Below, piece after piece: positions 44,978-52,988 of a DNA stretch of 64,000 nucleotides. The position numbers and the translations under genes were made by a program. Under the pieces are notes generated by a model that saw nothing but the letters and a program-made list of their open reading frames with translations, searched no databases and was not told where the DNA came from. This DNA is from Stygiolobus azoricus (GTDB lineage: Archaea; Thermoproteota; Thermoprotei_A; Sulfolobales; Sulfolobaceae): the NCBI RefSeq assembly GCF_009729035.1, contig NZ_CP045483.1, positions 1,758,001 through 1,822,000 of the forward strand, given 5' to 3'. Every line of letters begins with the position of its first letter. Position 1 is the first letter of the stretch.

Positions 44978-45577
44978 TAGATAAACTGTAGGGTCTTTTA
45001 TCTTGAGTATCTTGAAAGCCTCTATTCTCTTCCTGCATTGACTGCATTGCCCGCAGTGGTATTTGTGTCCTAAGAGGCAGGAGTAAGTTAGTTGTGGATC
45101 TAAGCCCGACTGAATCCCTATTTTCAATAGTAACCACTTGGGGAAACCGGCGAAAGGGGTAGAGAGCTCTACGCCGAGAATTTCAGCTAATTCTTTAAGC
45201 TTTTTAATCACGTAAAATCTTTCTCTTTCAAATTCACAGTCTTCTTTTACTGTACAGAGTATTACCTCCTCATATCCCCTTTCTTTTGCTAGTGCCAATG
45301 CTATTGGAATTATGACAAGATTTCTGTGAACTATGGGCTCATGGGGTTTAAGCCAGAGTCCCTCTACGAAGGGTCTCCTTACTTGTTTTATGTTTATTTT
45401 TATTAACTTCTTGTTCAATTTTCTACAAATCTCTTTACTGGCTTTTAATTGCATTCTCGCTGATTTCTGCCCGTAGTTAAATATTATACAATCAAAGTCT
45501 ATACCTTTTTTAGAAAGGTAAAAGGCTACGGAAGAAGAGTCTAAGCCTCCGCTCATTAACAGTAGTGATTTTCCCAT
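44972..45577 (-). CDS. queC: 7-cyano-7-deazaguanine (preQ0) synthase QueC
   Basis: 201 aa. PP-loop SGGLDSS near residue 9, then NYGQKSARMQ, CTVKEDCEFERE and the zinc site CLLGHKYHCGQCSQC (Cx7Cx2Cx2C). It makes preQ0, precursor of archaeosine in tRNA. ATG 45577 (MGKSLLLMSGG) is the family start; the longer frame to 45610 would overlap the divergent gene's start region. It is a housekeeping gene inserted within the sulfur island. Confidence 0.88.
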   Translation of the reverse strand: MGKSLLLMSGGLDSSSVAFYLSKKGIDFDCIIFNYGQKSARMQLKASKEICRKLNKKLIKINIKQVRRPFVEGLWLKPHEPIVHRNLVIIPIALALAKERGYEEVILCTVKEDCEFERERFYVIKKLKELAEILGVELSTPFAGFPKWLLLKIGIQSGLDPQLTYSCLLGHKYHCGQCSQCRKRIEAFKILKIKDPTVYLS

Positions 45578-45610
45578 ATGTTTTAAATAAGCCCATGAGG
45601 AATTAAACAT

Positions 45611-45967
45611 ATGTCGCTTGAGAATGAAGCTAAAAAATTAGCTGCAACTTATGCAAGGTGGTTGAGAAAGCCTGAAGACGCTCTCTTTGGAAAGCAAGGA
45701 AGGGGTGTTGTAATGATCATTTATGAGAAATTAAAAAGTGCAAAAACTGTTGACGAGATAAAGTCTATGCTGGATCTTCGTCAATACGAAAGCATGATGG
45801 ACAAAGCCACCTATAACGATTTACAGAGGTTCATAAACGATCTTTTGACTAAAATCTCAGGAATGCAAGACGAGCAAGCTAGAAATTTTGTTGTAGAAGT
45901 CTTTAGGTATTTCCAGATTTCTCTATACACTAAGATTGAGGATATTAATAGGGGGATTTGGGGTTAA
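45611..45967 (+). CDS. Small helical hypothetical protein (118 aa)
   Basis: All-helical by appearance: ENEAKKLAATYARWLRKPED, then KLKSAKTVDEIKSMLDLRQYE and a YFQISLYTKIEDINRG end. No Cys and no known motif. Its start is back to back with queC, sharing the region around TTTAAATA as promoter. It lies 51 bp before the Lrs14-like gene. Function unknown. Confidence 0.62.
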   Translation: MSLENEAKKLAATYARWLRKPEDALFGKQGRGVVMIIYEKLKSAKTVDEIKSMLDLRQYESMMDKATYNDLQRFINDLLTKISGMQDEQARNFVVEVFRYFQISLYTKIEDINRGIWG

Positions 45968-45994
45968 GTTTGGTTTTTTTGATAAAATTTAAAT

Positions 45995-46012
45995 ATATCT
46001 ATTAATAGATAT
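45995..46012. promoter_or_regulatory. 18-bp palindrome at the Lrs14-like promoter
   Basis: ATATCTATTAATAGATAT is a perfect palindrome directly after the TATA-like AATTTAAATATA and only 6 bp before the ATG at 46019. A dimer bound here would cover the transcription start. Autoregulation by the encoded winged-helix protein is the simple reading. Confidence 0.65.
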
Positions 46013-46018
46013 TAAATC

Positions 46019-46405
46019 ATGGAAGTGGAAAGTGAGAAAGTAGTATTACCATCGGGCAAAGAAGTAAAGTTGCTTGACGCTTTATCATTCTGTTACGACA
46101 TATCTGACACTGAGTACAAAGTACTCCAGGCTGTAATCGAAAGAAAGACAGTTACAGAGGATGAATTAGTAGAGTCACTGAAGTTATCTAAAGCATCTAT
46201 CAATAGAAGCCTAAACAAGCTCGTATCTCTTGGGTTTATTATCAGGGAAAAAATGCAGTCCTCTAAAGGCGGTAGACCAAAATATGTCTATAAGGCTGTT
46301 GAGACACAGCAACTAGTGGAGCGTATTAGGGAGGATTTCAAAAAATGTTCCCAGATGTTTATAAATATTTTGCCTAAGGTTCTGCTTTCTTCTCTTGGCA
46401 CTTGA
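46019..46405 (+). CDS. Lrs14-like/MarR-type regulator, paralogue 2
   Basis: 128 aa with the same plan as the regulator at 5423: VLPSGKEVKLLDALSFCYDI at the N-terminus, LKLSKASINRSLNKLVSLGF as recognition helix, and GRPKYVYK as wing. It is encoded inside the sulfur/lipoate island just upstream of tusA-like and lipoate operons, so it may control them. A Cys in the N-terminal helix (SFCYD) is shared by both paralogues and could sense redox or sulfur species. The end overlaps an antisense small gene by 32 bp. Confidence 0.82.
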   Translation: MEVESEKVVLPSGKEVKLLDALSFCYDISDTEYKVLQAVIERKTVTEDELVESLKLSKASINRSLNKLVSLGFIIREKMQSSKGGRPKYVYKAVETQQLVERIREDFKKCSQMFINILPKVLLSSLGT

Positions 46406-46547
46406 ATATAAATTTTTCAGGGCTACTTCTAAAAGCTAGCAAACACATTTCCGTGTCGAAATAATATACTATCTCATTATAAGTCTCTTTATAAGGAGAA
46501 CATTCGGCCTCGAACAGTCTGTTACAAACCGGACAAATGACTTTCAT
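46374..46547 (-). CDS. 57-aa YHS/TRASH-like metal-binding protein
   Basis: Reads MKVICPVCNRLFEAECSP, then VYYFDTEMCLLAFRSSPEKF and FKCQEKK. The pattern CxxC ... YYF ... C ... F..SPEKF closely follows YHS/TRASH domains, which bind transition metals. It probably acts as a metal sensor or metallochaperone. It is convergent with the Lrs14-like gene and overlaps it by 32 bp. Confidence 0.68.
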   Translation of the reverse strand: MKVICPVCNRLFEAECSPYKETYNEIVYYFDTEMCLLAFRSSPEKFIFKCQEKKAEP

Positions 46548-46601
46548 GGGGTTTAGTTAGTTCGACAATATTTTTAAGTTTTTAACTCAATCTTACAAAC
46601 T

Positions 46602-46859
46602 ATGGAGATAATAGACGCTACTTCAGCTGAATGCCCCGAGCCTTTCATGAAAACCGTGGCTAAGCTAATGGGGATGAAAGAAGGTGCAGTAAAAGTAATG
46701 TTTAAAGATCCAAAATGCGTGGACATGATAACCGAAGCCGTTAAGTTAATGGATTGTAAGATTGTGGAAAACACCAATAAGGATGGAGTATATACGATGA
46801 TCATTGAGAAGAGTAGTAGCAGTAAAGAATTAAAGGACGTTAAAGTCGGAGGTTGCTAA
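46602..46859 (+). CDS. TusA-like sulfur-carrier protein (second copy)
   Basis: 85 aa. The active Cys is C11 in SAECPEPFMKTVAKL, the CPxP motif of the TusA/SirA/YedF family. Three more Cys occur, including one as the C-terminal residue (VGGC). It carries persulfide or thiosulfonate on Cys. It lies 96 bp before the lipoate-ligase operon and is distinct from the canonical tusA at 56465. Confidence 0.82.
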   Translation: MEIIDATSAECPEPFMKTVAKLMGMKEGAVKVMFKDPKCVDMITEAVKLMDCKIVENTNKDGVYTMIIEKSSSSKELKDVKVGGC

Positions 46860-46955
46860 AGGTTTACAATTCTTTTCACTTTAGAACAATATAAATAGCC
46901 GTTTTTTCTATTTGAAGAAATATTTAAATAAATTAAAAAAGTTATTTTCCTAAGC

Positions 46956-47990
46956 ATGGATTCTTTTAGGTTCATCGTAGAGAGAGGACCGCAAGACCTA
47001 ATACTCGCTGGCGAAGAGGCGTTATTAGAGTCAGTAAGTAATGGTGCTCCCCCAATACTACGCTTCGTCATATTCGATCCTACAGCCGTGCTTATAGGCT
47101 ACCATCAAGCGGTAGAGCAAGAAGTGAATGTTGATGAGGTGAAAAAAAGAGGTTGGGACATAGGGAGAAGACCTACCGGTGGAGGAGCTATAATAATGGG
47201 AAAAGACCAACTGGGCTGGGAGATTTATGCTGATGGTTCGCTATTAGGAGGTTCCCCAGAAAATGCGATAAAAAAAGGCGCTGAAGGAGTAATAAAAACA
47301 CTTCAGAAGTTAGGGATTGACGCAAATTTCAGGCCTAAGAATGACGTAGAAGTCAAGGGGAAAAAGATATCTGGGATAGGTGCATTCTCAATAGGTAAAT
47401 ATATTGCAGTAACAGGGACAATACTCTTAGACTTCGACGCAGAAGCTCTTGTATCTACGTTAAGGCTCACTTCCGAGAAACTGAAAGACAAGCTAGCTAA
47501 AGATTTCAAAGAGAGATTGACGTGGGTATCAAAGGAACTGGGACGTAGTATCGAAATGAGCGAGTTAATAAGTATAGCAAAGGATAGCTTCTCCGAAGCG
47601 TTAGGGGTAAAGTTGATGGAAGGTCAGTATACTGAGGAAGAGAAGAAGTTAATTTCACAACTCAGGTTGAAGTATTCTTCTCCGGATTGGATATATAACC
47701 TCAGAAAACCCTTAAGTGGGGATGTGAAGTTTATAGAGAGAAAGTTCCCAGGTGGGCTAGTCAGGTTACAAGTCAAGCTTGCAGGTGAGTCAATAATTGA
47801 AAGTGTTTTACTAACCGGAGACTTCTTCGTAGAACCCCGAAGGGCAATCTACGATTTAGAGTCCAGACTTAAGTGGAGTAGAGTGGATGAACTTGAGGAG
47901 AACATCAGGGAGTGGTATAAGGGTATAAAGATTATCGGAATAAGCGAAAACGACCTAATCTCCTTGTTTAATGAGGTGTTGAAAAAGTGA
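46956..47990 (+). CDS. Lipoate-protein ligase, sHdr-associated type (sLpl-like), copy 2
   Basis: 344 aa. Core motifs: RRPTGGGAIIMGKDQLGWEI, KNDVEVKGKKISGIGAF (lipoyl-AMP lysine) and VTGTILLDFD; a C-terminal LplB-like domain starts near residue 240. An A/T-rich TATA-like stretch at 46918-46932 is about 30 bp from the ATG. It heads a five-gene operon with LipS-like radical-SAM, M23-like and HDAC-like genes, with GTGA overlap to the next gene. It probably loads octanoate or lipoate on LbpA. Confidence 0.84.
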   Translation: MDSFRFIVERGPQDLILAGEEALLESVSNGAPPILRFVIFDPTAVLIGYHQAVEQEVNVDEVKKRGWDIGRRPTGGGAIIMGKDQLGWEIYADGSLLGGSPENAIKKGAEGVIKTLQKLGIDANFRPKNDVEVKGKKISGIGAFSIGKYIAVTGTILLDFDAEALVSTLRLTSEKLKDKLAKDFKERLTWVSKELGRSIEMSELISIAKDSFSEALGVKLMEGQYTEEEKKLISQLRLKYSSPDWIYNLRKPLSGDVKFIERKFPGGLVRLQVKLAGESIIESVLLTGDFFVEPRRAIYDLESRLKWSRVDELEENIREWYKGIKIIGISENDLISLFNEVLKK

Positions 47991-48877
47991 GACCCCTATT
48001 CTTATATGCACCTGCGCTGAAGAAGTATGAAACCGAGTATATGTCCTCTGAGCAAGGGTGGAGGATCGTCTCTGTAACTGGAAACGCTTGTGCGTTTAAC
48101 TGCAAACATTGTAATAAAAGGATCCTCGAGAGCATGGAGGATGCATCCTCACCTCTAAAGCTTGAAATACAAATCAAAAAATCGTTAAGTGAAGGGCACA
48201 AGGGGCTTATACTCTCTGGAGGTTCTACTATTAGGGGAGAAGTTCCCATCTGGAAGTTCTCTTCAGTGCTTCAGAAGTACAAAGATAAAATGACTTTTAT
48301 CGCCCATACAGGAGTCGTAAAAAGCGAAGAAATAGCTCTAAAGTTTAAGGAGGCAGGAGTTAAAATAGCTTTACTTGATATGGTCGCTGATGACGATACT
48401 ATAAAGGACACACTTGGTCAACCTTTTACGGTTGACGATTACTTGAATTCGTTTAGGTATCTGAAAAAGGCAGGGCTAATGGTAGTCCCTCATGTCATAG
48501 TAGGCTTAAGTAAAAAGGGGGTAGAAAGCGAACTAAACGCTCTGGATATGTTAAAGTCCGTAAACCCAGACGCTGTTATAGTCGTTGGACTTATGCCTCT
48601 TTCCTCATCTTTCTCTTTACGACAGCCTGAACCCGACGAGATGATTCGAGTTATGAAGAAGGCAAGAGATAACTTCTCCATTCCGGTCATGCTCGGGTGT
48701 GCAAGACCCAGAGGTAGGAGGTATTTGGAGGTGGAAAAATTTGCGGTAGATTACGAGTTGGACGGAATAGCCTTCCCAGAGGAGGAGACTATAAATTATG
48801 CGTTAAGTAAAAGACAAGTTATTTTTAATAATTCATGTTGTGCGAATGTAGTTTTTGATATTTTAGGGGTGGTATGA
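47987..48877 (+). CDS. lipS1: Radical SAM protein, LipS1-like lipoyl synthase component
   Basis: 296 aa with the SAM/[4Fe-4S] motif C35-x3-C39-x2-C42 in GNACAFNCKHC, TIM-barrel features and a C-terminal CARPRGR. Two cooperating radical-SAM enzymes, LipS1 and LipS2, form a lipoyl synthase in archaea and sulfur oxidisers. The adjacent ligase and second radical-SAM gene fit that system. Which of the pair is LipS1 is my assignment by order and could be reversed. The GTG start overlaps the ligase stop. Confidence 0.78.
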   Translation: MRPLFLYAPALKKYETEYMSSEQGWRIVSVTGNACAFNCKHCNKRILESMEDASSPLKLEIQIKKSLSEGHKGLILSGGSTIRGEVPIWKFSSVLQKYKDKMTFIAHTGVVKSEEIALKFKEAGVKIALLDMVADDDTIKDTLGQPFTVDDYLNSFRYLKKAGLMVVPHVIVGLSKKGVESELNALDMLKSVNPDAVIVVGLMPLSSSFSLRQPEPDEMIRVMKKARDNFSIPVMLGCARPRGRRYLEVEKFAVDYELDGIAFPEEETINYALSKRQVIFNNSCCANVVFDILGVV

Positions 48878-48878
48878 T

Positions 48879-49934
48879 ATGTTAAGAATGGTAAGTAGTC
48901 CAGATTGGGTAAGGTTAAGTTTCGGAGCAGATATGGTATTAGGTTTTAGTCCAGGTATTTTTTTAAACAATGCTCTAAACACAACAATAAACCTCTTGCA
49001 GTATTACCCAGACGGCTGTAAGGCTAACTGTGCCTACTGTGGACAAGCCAGAGAAGTATCTCAAGGTCCTGAGTGCAAGACACTGATAAGAGTCGAATGG
49101 CCTTTAAGGAAACTAGATGACGTTATAAAGAAGATAAAGGAGAGACAAGGTGATCCTAGGTTCGGATTACAGAGAATATGCGTGGGGCAGTTAGCCCACC
49201 CTAGGGCAGCACAAGACTCAATAGAGATCACGAGGAGAATTAGAGAGGCCGGAATAGAGCTATCAATATCAGAATTAGTAACCCCGACCTACACGTTCAA
49301 GCGTCACATGGAGGAGATGAGGAAGGCAGGAGGGGATATGATAGATGTAGCAATCGACGCTGCAAGCAAGAGAGTTTTTGACATGACAAGAGGGAAGGAA
49401 GTCAGAAGTATGCATAGTTGGGATAGGTATCTTAAGGGTATTGATGAGGCTGTAGAAGTATTCGGTAAAGGAAATGCAGGGATACATCTGATAATAGGAT
49501 TAGGTGAGACTGAAAAGGAAGCTGTTGATATAATGTGGTATGCTCATCAAAGAGGGGCAAAGATTACATTATTCGCCTTTTACCCAGAACAAAATACGTT
49601 AATGGAGAAGAGAAAACCTGTACCAGTGAACGTGTATAGAAGGATACAACTTGCAAGATGGCTTATCGAAAACGATCTCGTAACGTATTCTGACTTTGTA
49701 TTCGACGAAAACGAGAGGTTGATAGATATCAATATACCTTCCGACTTGAGTATTGATGATATAGCACCAGCCTTCATGACTTCAGGTTGTCCAGGCTGTA
49801 ATAGACCTTATTCTAATGAGAGACCCACGATGGAGTTCAGAAACATTCCTTGGTATCCGTCAAGAGAGATGGCAATTAAAGCTTTAAGGCAGTCTAAGCT
49901 AGACAACGTAATAAAAGCACTAGAACGAAAGTAG
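48879..49934 (+). CDS. lipS2: Radical SAM protein, LipS2-like lipoyl synthase component
   Basis: 351 aa with C47-x3-C51-x2-C54 in YPDGCKANCAYCGQAR and a C-terminal SGCPGCNRPYSNE, a Cys set that could bind the auxiliary Fe-S cluster consumed for sulfur insertion. BioB/Elp3-like similarity elsewhere (LISELVTP, GIHLIIGLGETEKE). It starts 1 bp after lipS1. With it, sulfur would be inserted into octanoyl-LbpA. LipS1/LipS2 naming between the two neighbours is tentative. Confidence 0.78.
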   Translation: MLRMVSSPDWVRLSFGADMVLGFSPGIFLNNALNTTINLLQYYPDGCKANCAYCGQAREVSQGPECKTLIRVEWPLRKLDDVIKKIKERQGDPRFGLQRICVGQLAHPRAAQDSIEITRRIREAGIELSISELVTPTYTFKRHMEEMRKAGGDMIDVAIDAASKRVFDMTRGKEVRSMHSWDRYLKGIDEAVEVFGKGNAGIHLIIGLGETEKEAVDIMWYAHQRGAKITLFAFYPEQNTLMEKRKPVPVNVYRRIQLARWLIENDLVTYSDFVFDENERLIDINIPSDLSIDDIAPAFMTSGCPGCNRPYSNERPTMEFRNIPWYPSREMAIKALRQSKLDNVIKALERK

Positions 49935-49935
49935 A

Positions 49936-50760
49936 ATGTACATAAAAAGGGGTTCTTTAATCAGTTTTTTCTCAAGCGGTTTCCCTTCTCATGTTAGGGG
50001 TAAAGCTATAGACTTGAGTTCACCGGATCAAAGAACTTTTTTCTCACCGTTCAATGGGAAGCTCCTTAGAGTCGAAAAATTCTTTATAGGGAGACCAAAC
50101 AAATACGTTAAGTCCAATTACGATTATATGCTCACTTTCTCGATTGAGGACAAGAAGATTAAGGTATTACACGTAGAGCCCATAATAAATGAGGGAGAGG
50201 AAGTTAAGGAAGGACAAGAAATAGGGTATTTTATTAACTCCCCTTACACTGGAGGAGATTTTTTACACGCCCATATCGAGGGGTTAACATTTAAGTTCCG
50301 CAAGGTGTCCGATTACAAAGAGTCGAGATGTGGAAAAGTCGTGTTAATTACTGAGAATTATTTCGATGTGGAGGTAGAAGATTACGCGTCAGCGGGAAAT
50401 CTTCACGGTGTAGGTTGTTGCGGAGGACTACTTAACACCAGCTACCCATATGCTTGTTACGGGGGTATTATAGGCGGTTTTAATGGTCAACTCTCATTTT
50501 TCGATATAAATCTAGGCAGACCCGTGAACTTTAGGAAAAGGAATGTAGTTCTCTTTGAAGGAAAGAGAGGGTTGATCAAAACGTGGGAACAAAAGGCATC
50601 GTTTAAGATCCTAGCTAATCAGCCTGTCTGTGGTAAAGCGTTTTTTGAAGCTGTGTTATCCTACGGTGGAAAACCGAGGATAAGGTTTTTTAGAAAATAT
50701 AACGGAGATTTAGGGGATAAAATTGACCTCGGAGAAATTATTAGGTATTATATGGGATGA
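49936..50760 (+). CDS. M23-metallopeptidase-like (duplicated hybrid motif) protein in the lipoate operon
   Basis: 274 aa, not an annotated family I know in this setting. Residues 18-115 follow the M23/LytM plan: KAIDLS (D26), FFSPFNGKLLRVEKF, VLHVEPI (H79), EEVKEGQEIGYF and LHAHIEG (H111, H113). The canonical first His four residues before D26 is absent, although H19 is near. The C-terminal half is unusual, with GNLHGVGCCGGLL and PYACYGG. There is no signal peptide or peptidoglycan in this lineage. It starts 1 bp after lipS2, so a lipoate-linked role is likely. Confidence 0.6.
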   Translation: MYIKRGSLISFFSSGFPSHVRGKAIDLSSPDQRTFFSPFNGKLLRVEKFFIGRPNKYVKSNYDYMLTFSIEDKKIKVLHVEPIINEGEEVKEGQEIGYFINSPYTGGDFLHAHIEGLTFKFRKVSDYKESRCGKVVLITENYFDVEVEDYASAGNLHGVGCCGGLLNTSYPYACYGGIIGGFNGQLSFFDINLGRPVNFRKRNVVLFEGKRGLIKTWEQKASFKILANQPVCGKAFFEAVLSYGGKPRIRFFRKYNGDLGDKIDLGEIIRYYMG

Positions 50761-51745
50761 TAGGTTCAGGGACATATCGTTTTCTCACCACATGATAAGG
50801 GATATTTCTAAAGAGAGAATTAGGAGGTTCATAGAAATAGCGAGAAGAAAACTCCAGTTCGTAGAAATTAAACCTGAGTTAGCTAGCCTAGACGATCTCC
50901 TCGAGATACACTCGAAGGATTACGTCAATAGGCTTAAAGAAGTCAGTGCTTTGCCCTATTCTGGATATTTGGATGGAGGGGACACTATTCATTATCCCGG
51001 TATATTTGAGGACGTATTACTTGTGCTTGGTGCCTCGAAGACTGCGTTAAAGTTTTCCTCATATTTAGATTTTATTTACGTCCCACTAGGCGGGTTCCAT
51101 CATGCTACGTACTCTAGACCAATGGGTTTCTGTCCTATAAACGACGTGGCGTATCTTGTTTTTCAACTACTTAAAAGAAAGGAAAAAGTGGCAATAATAG
51201 ACGTTGATGCACACCACGGTAATGGGCTTCAGGAGTATTTGTATGATAAGCCCGTGTTAAAAATAAACATCTTTGCCTATGATGGCAAGTTTTTCCCTGG
51301 CACCGGAAGGGTTGAGGAGAGAGGAGAGGGAGAGGGGAAGTGGCTTAATTATAATTTTCCGTTACCTCTTAGTTCGGGAGACGATGTATTCGAAATAGCG
51401 TTGAGAATTCTCGACATAGTTGAGGAATATGATCCATCCTATATTGTTGTGATCTCTGGGGTAGACGGTCATAAGGATGACGGACTTAAGTCTCTGGAGT
51501 TAACTTGTAACTCGTATAACCTTTTGGGCTTGAAAGTGAGAAGGTTGGCTAAAAGTGCTAAAGTTATTGGATATGGTGGAGGGGGATATGGGAAGATGTC
51601 CTCCGAATGTATGGTGAGTTTCTTAGTTGGTCTCAGTGGTAAGAAAGAAGAGTTAGAAACTCCTACAATCTCGAATACTGAGAATATAAAAAAAGCTAAA
51701 GAGACTTTATCTCTCCTCTTATCCTTCCCTCAGCACTTTACCTAA
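50723..51745 (+). CDS. Histone-deacetylase-family zinc-dependent deacylase
   Basis: 340 aa of the HDAC/AcuC fold with an intact site: [21 protein letters not shown] (H126-H127 proton relay), D162-A-H164 and D248 (SGVDGH) as zinc ligands, and GYGGGGYG in place of the usual catalytic Tyr loop. These enzymes remove acyl groups from lysine or polyamines. The TTG start at 50723 lies 38 bp inside the M23-like gene and no in-frame ATG is nearby, so the two are tightly coupled. In this operon a lipoyl- or octanoyl-lysine substrate is plausible. Confidence 0.8.
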   Translation: MTSEKLLGIIWDDRFRDISFSHHMIRDISKERIRRFIEIARRKLQFVEIKPELASLDDLLEIHSKDYVNRLKEVSALPYSGYLDGGDTIHYPGIFEDVLLVLGASKTALKFSSYLDFIYVPLGGFHHATYSRPMGFCPINDVAYLVFQLLKRKEKVAIIDVDAHHGNGLQEYLYDKPVLKINIFAYDGKFFPGTGRVEERGEGEGKWLNYNFPLPLSSGDDVFEIALRILDIVEEYDPSYIVVISGVDGHKDDGLKSLELTCNSYNLLGLKVRRLAKSAKVIGYGGGGYGKMSSECMVSFLVGLSGKKEELETPTISNTENIKKAKETLSLLLSFPQHFT

Positions 51746-52615
51746 ATCTTCAGCAAGTTTTAACATTGCACCTAAAGCGTAACTTGTGTCCTTGTTACCT
51801 AAGGCACCTACCAATCCGAACGTTCCTACAGGTTTCACATGCGGTAAGTCTTGTACCCACATCTTCATTGCTATGCCCATCTTCTGCATTAAAGCTACCA
51901 TAGCGTCTACGAATTGCGGATCACCGAACACCTCAAATAACTTCATCATCTTATCGATAACTCCTGCCTTTTGTAACTCAGCCATCCTTTCAAGCAACGA
52001 CAACATTGAGGTGAAATCGACTTGTGTGAGTAGTTTGACAGTTTTTTCGCTCGTTAATTGTTTCATAACTGGGGATAGGGCTATTAAAGCATTAAGTGTT
52101 GCATCAATATCAATCGTCTCTAATAGTTTGAGGGTCTTCTCACCTGTTAGTTTTTGTAATAATGGGATCGATCTCTCGGCTACTGTGAGTAGTGCGTCTA
52201 TGTCCATGGTTTGTAGTACTTTTAGTGCTTTTTCGCTCGTCATTTTTTGCATCAACGGTAGGAGTTTTTCTGTTGCGTCAAGTAGTGCGTCAACATCGAG
52301 TGATTGTAGGAGGGATAGGGCTTTATCGCTTGTTAGTTTTTCTATTATTGGCCATAGTGCTTGTATTTTTGTTACTTGGTCCATTCCGAATGAGATGAGT
52401 GCGTTTATTAAGTCAGCCTTCTGTACAGCATCAATTATAGAAACAGTTTGGTCAAGTAATCCCATCATTAAGTCTAACTGGCCTTGTTTATCCATTTCAG
52501 CTAATTTAGTAGTCACTTTTTCAAGTGCAGGTAAAGCATCTATTAACTTAGAGAGCCTTTGTATATTTTCAGGGTTAGTGAGTTTTTCGAGAGGGTCTTC
52601 GAATGTCTGAGCCAC
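51719..52615 (-). CDS. DUF1641-type helical repeat protein
   Basis: 298 aa, all helical, no Cys. The N- and C-terminal parts ([22 protein letters not shown] near the end) fit DUF1641, a family often found beside Hdr-like and formate dehydrogenase genes. The centre has 31-residue repeats. It is convergent with the HDAC-like gene (27-bp overlap). It may be a scaffold or membrane-associated partner of the sHdr complex; this is inferred from context only. Confidence 0.78.
   Translation of the reverse strand: MAQTFEDPLEKLTNPENIQRLSKLIDALPALEKVTTKLAEMDKQGQLDLMMGLLDQTVSIIDAVQKADLINALISFGMDQVTKIQALWPIIEKLTSDKALSLLQSLDVDALLDATEKLLPLMQKMTSEKALKVLQTMDIDALLTVAERSIPLLQKLTGEKTLKLLETIDIDATLNALIALSPVMKQLTSEKTVKLLTQVDFTSMLSLLERMAELQKAGVIDKMMKLFEVFGDPQFVDAMVALMQKMGIAMKMWVQDLPHVKPVGTFGLVGALGNKDTSYALGAMLKLAEDLGKVLREG
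51965..52336 (-). repeat. 31-residue (93-bp) tandem repeats in the DUF1641 gene
   Basis: Residues 94-124, 125-155, 156-186 and part of the next unit share the pattern LTSxKALxLLQxxDxDALL followed by a helix ending LLPLMQK. Three full copies and a partial fourth are visible at protein level, with the DNA also similar. They probably form stacked helical hairpins. Confidence 0.75.
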
Positions 52616-52664
52616 TTTTATCTCCTCTTAACTTTATTATAGTTTGTATTTTATATACTTTAAT

Positions 52665-52988
52665 ATGACAAAGTACGCAGTTATAACGACAAACTTGGTA
52701 ACCAGAATCCCTGAACTGAGGCAAGCCCTAGCAGGTAAGAAGATCGTTGTCACAACTCTCACGTTCTCTAAAGCACTTAAAATGGGGGTAAACCCATCAA
52801 ATCTTCTTGATAACGATGTGTGGATAAGGGCTTACTCCCATAAACCCATCAAAATTTCAGGTCTAGACGAAGCTGATTCTGAATCGGTCTTGGTAGCACA
52901 AGAGTTATCTGCCGAATTGTTTACAGACAACGAGAATGTGGAAAAAATCGCTAGGAAGATGGGGATTGCTGTTTTTCACTACCCTTGA
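52665..52988 (+). CDS. Small PIN-like/unknown protein
   Basis: 107 aa from ATG 52665 ([18 protein letters not shown]); the frame continues 7 codons upstream but those are not needed. The C-terminal half, [20 protein letters not shown] then [17 protein letters not shown], resembles the second half of PIN ribonuclease domains, with E and D residues in matching places. The N-terminal Asp of PIN domains is not obvious. It overlaps the convergent thioredoxin-like gene by 38 bp. Confidence 0.55.
   Translation: MTKYAVITTNLVTRIPELRQALAGKKIVVTTLTFSKALKMGVNPSNLLDNDVWIRAYSHKPIKISGLDEADSESVLVAQELSAELFTDNENVEKIARKMGIAVFHYP

Noticed and set aside
51786-52610. 274-codon open frame opposite to the DUF1641 repeat gene
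   Set aside because: Its repeats only mirror the 93-bp repeats of the real gene and the product looks like no protein (Ser/Asn/Cys-rich).
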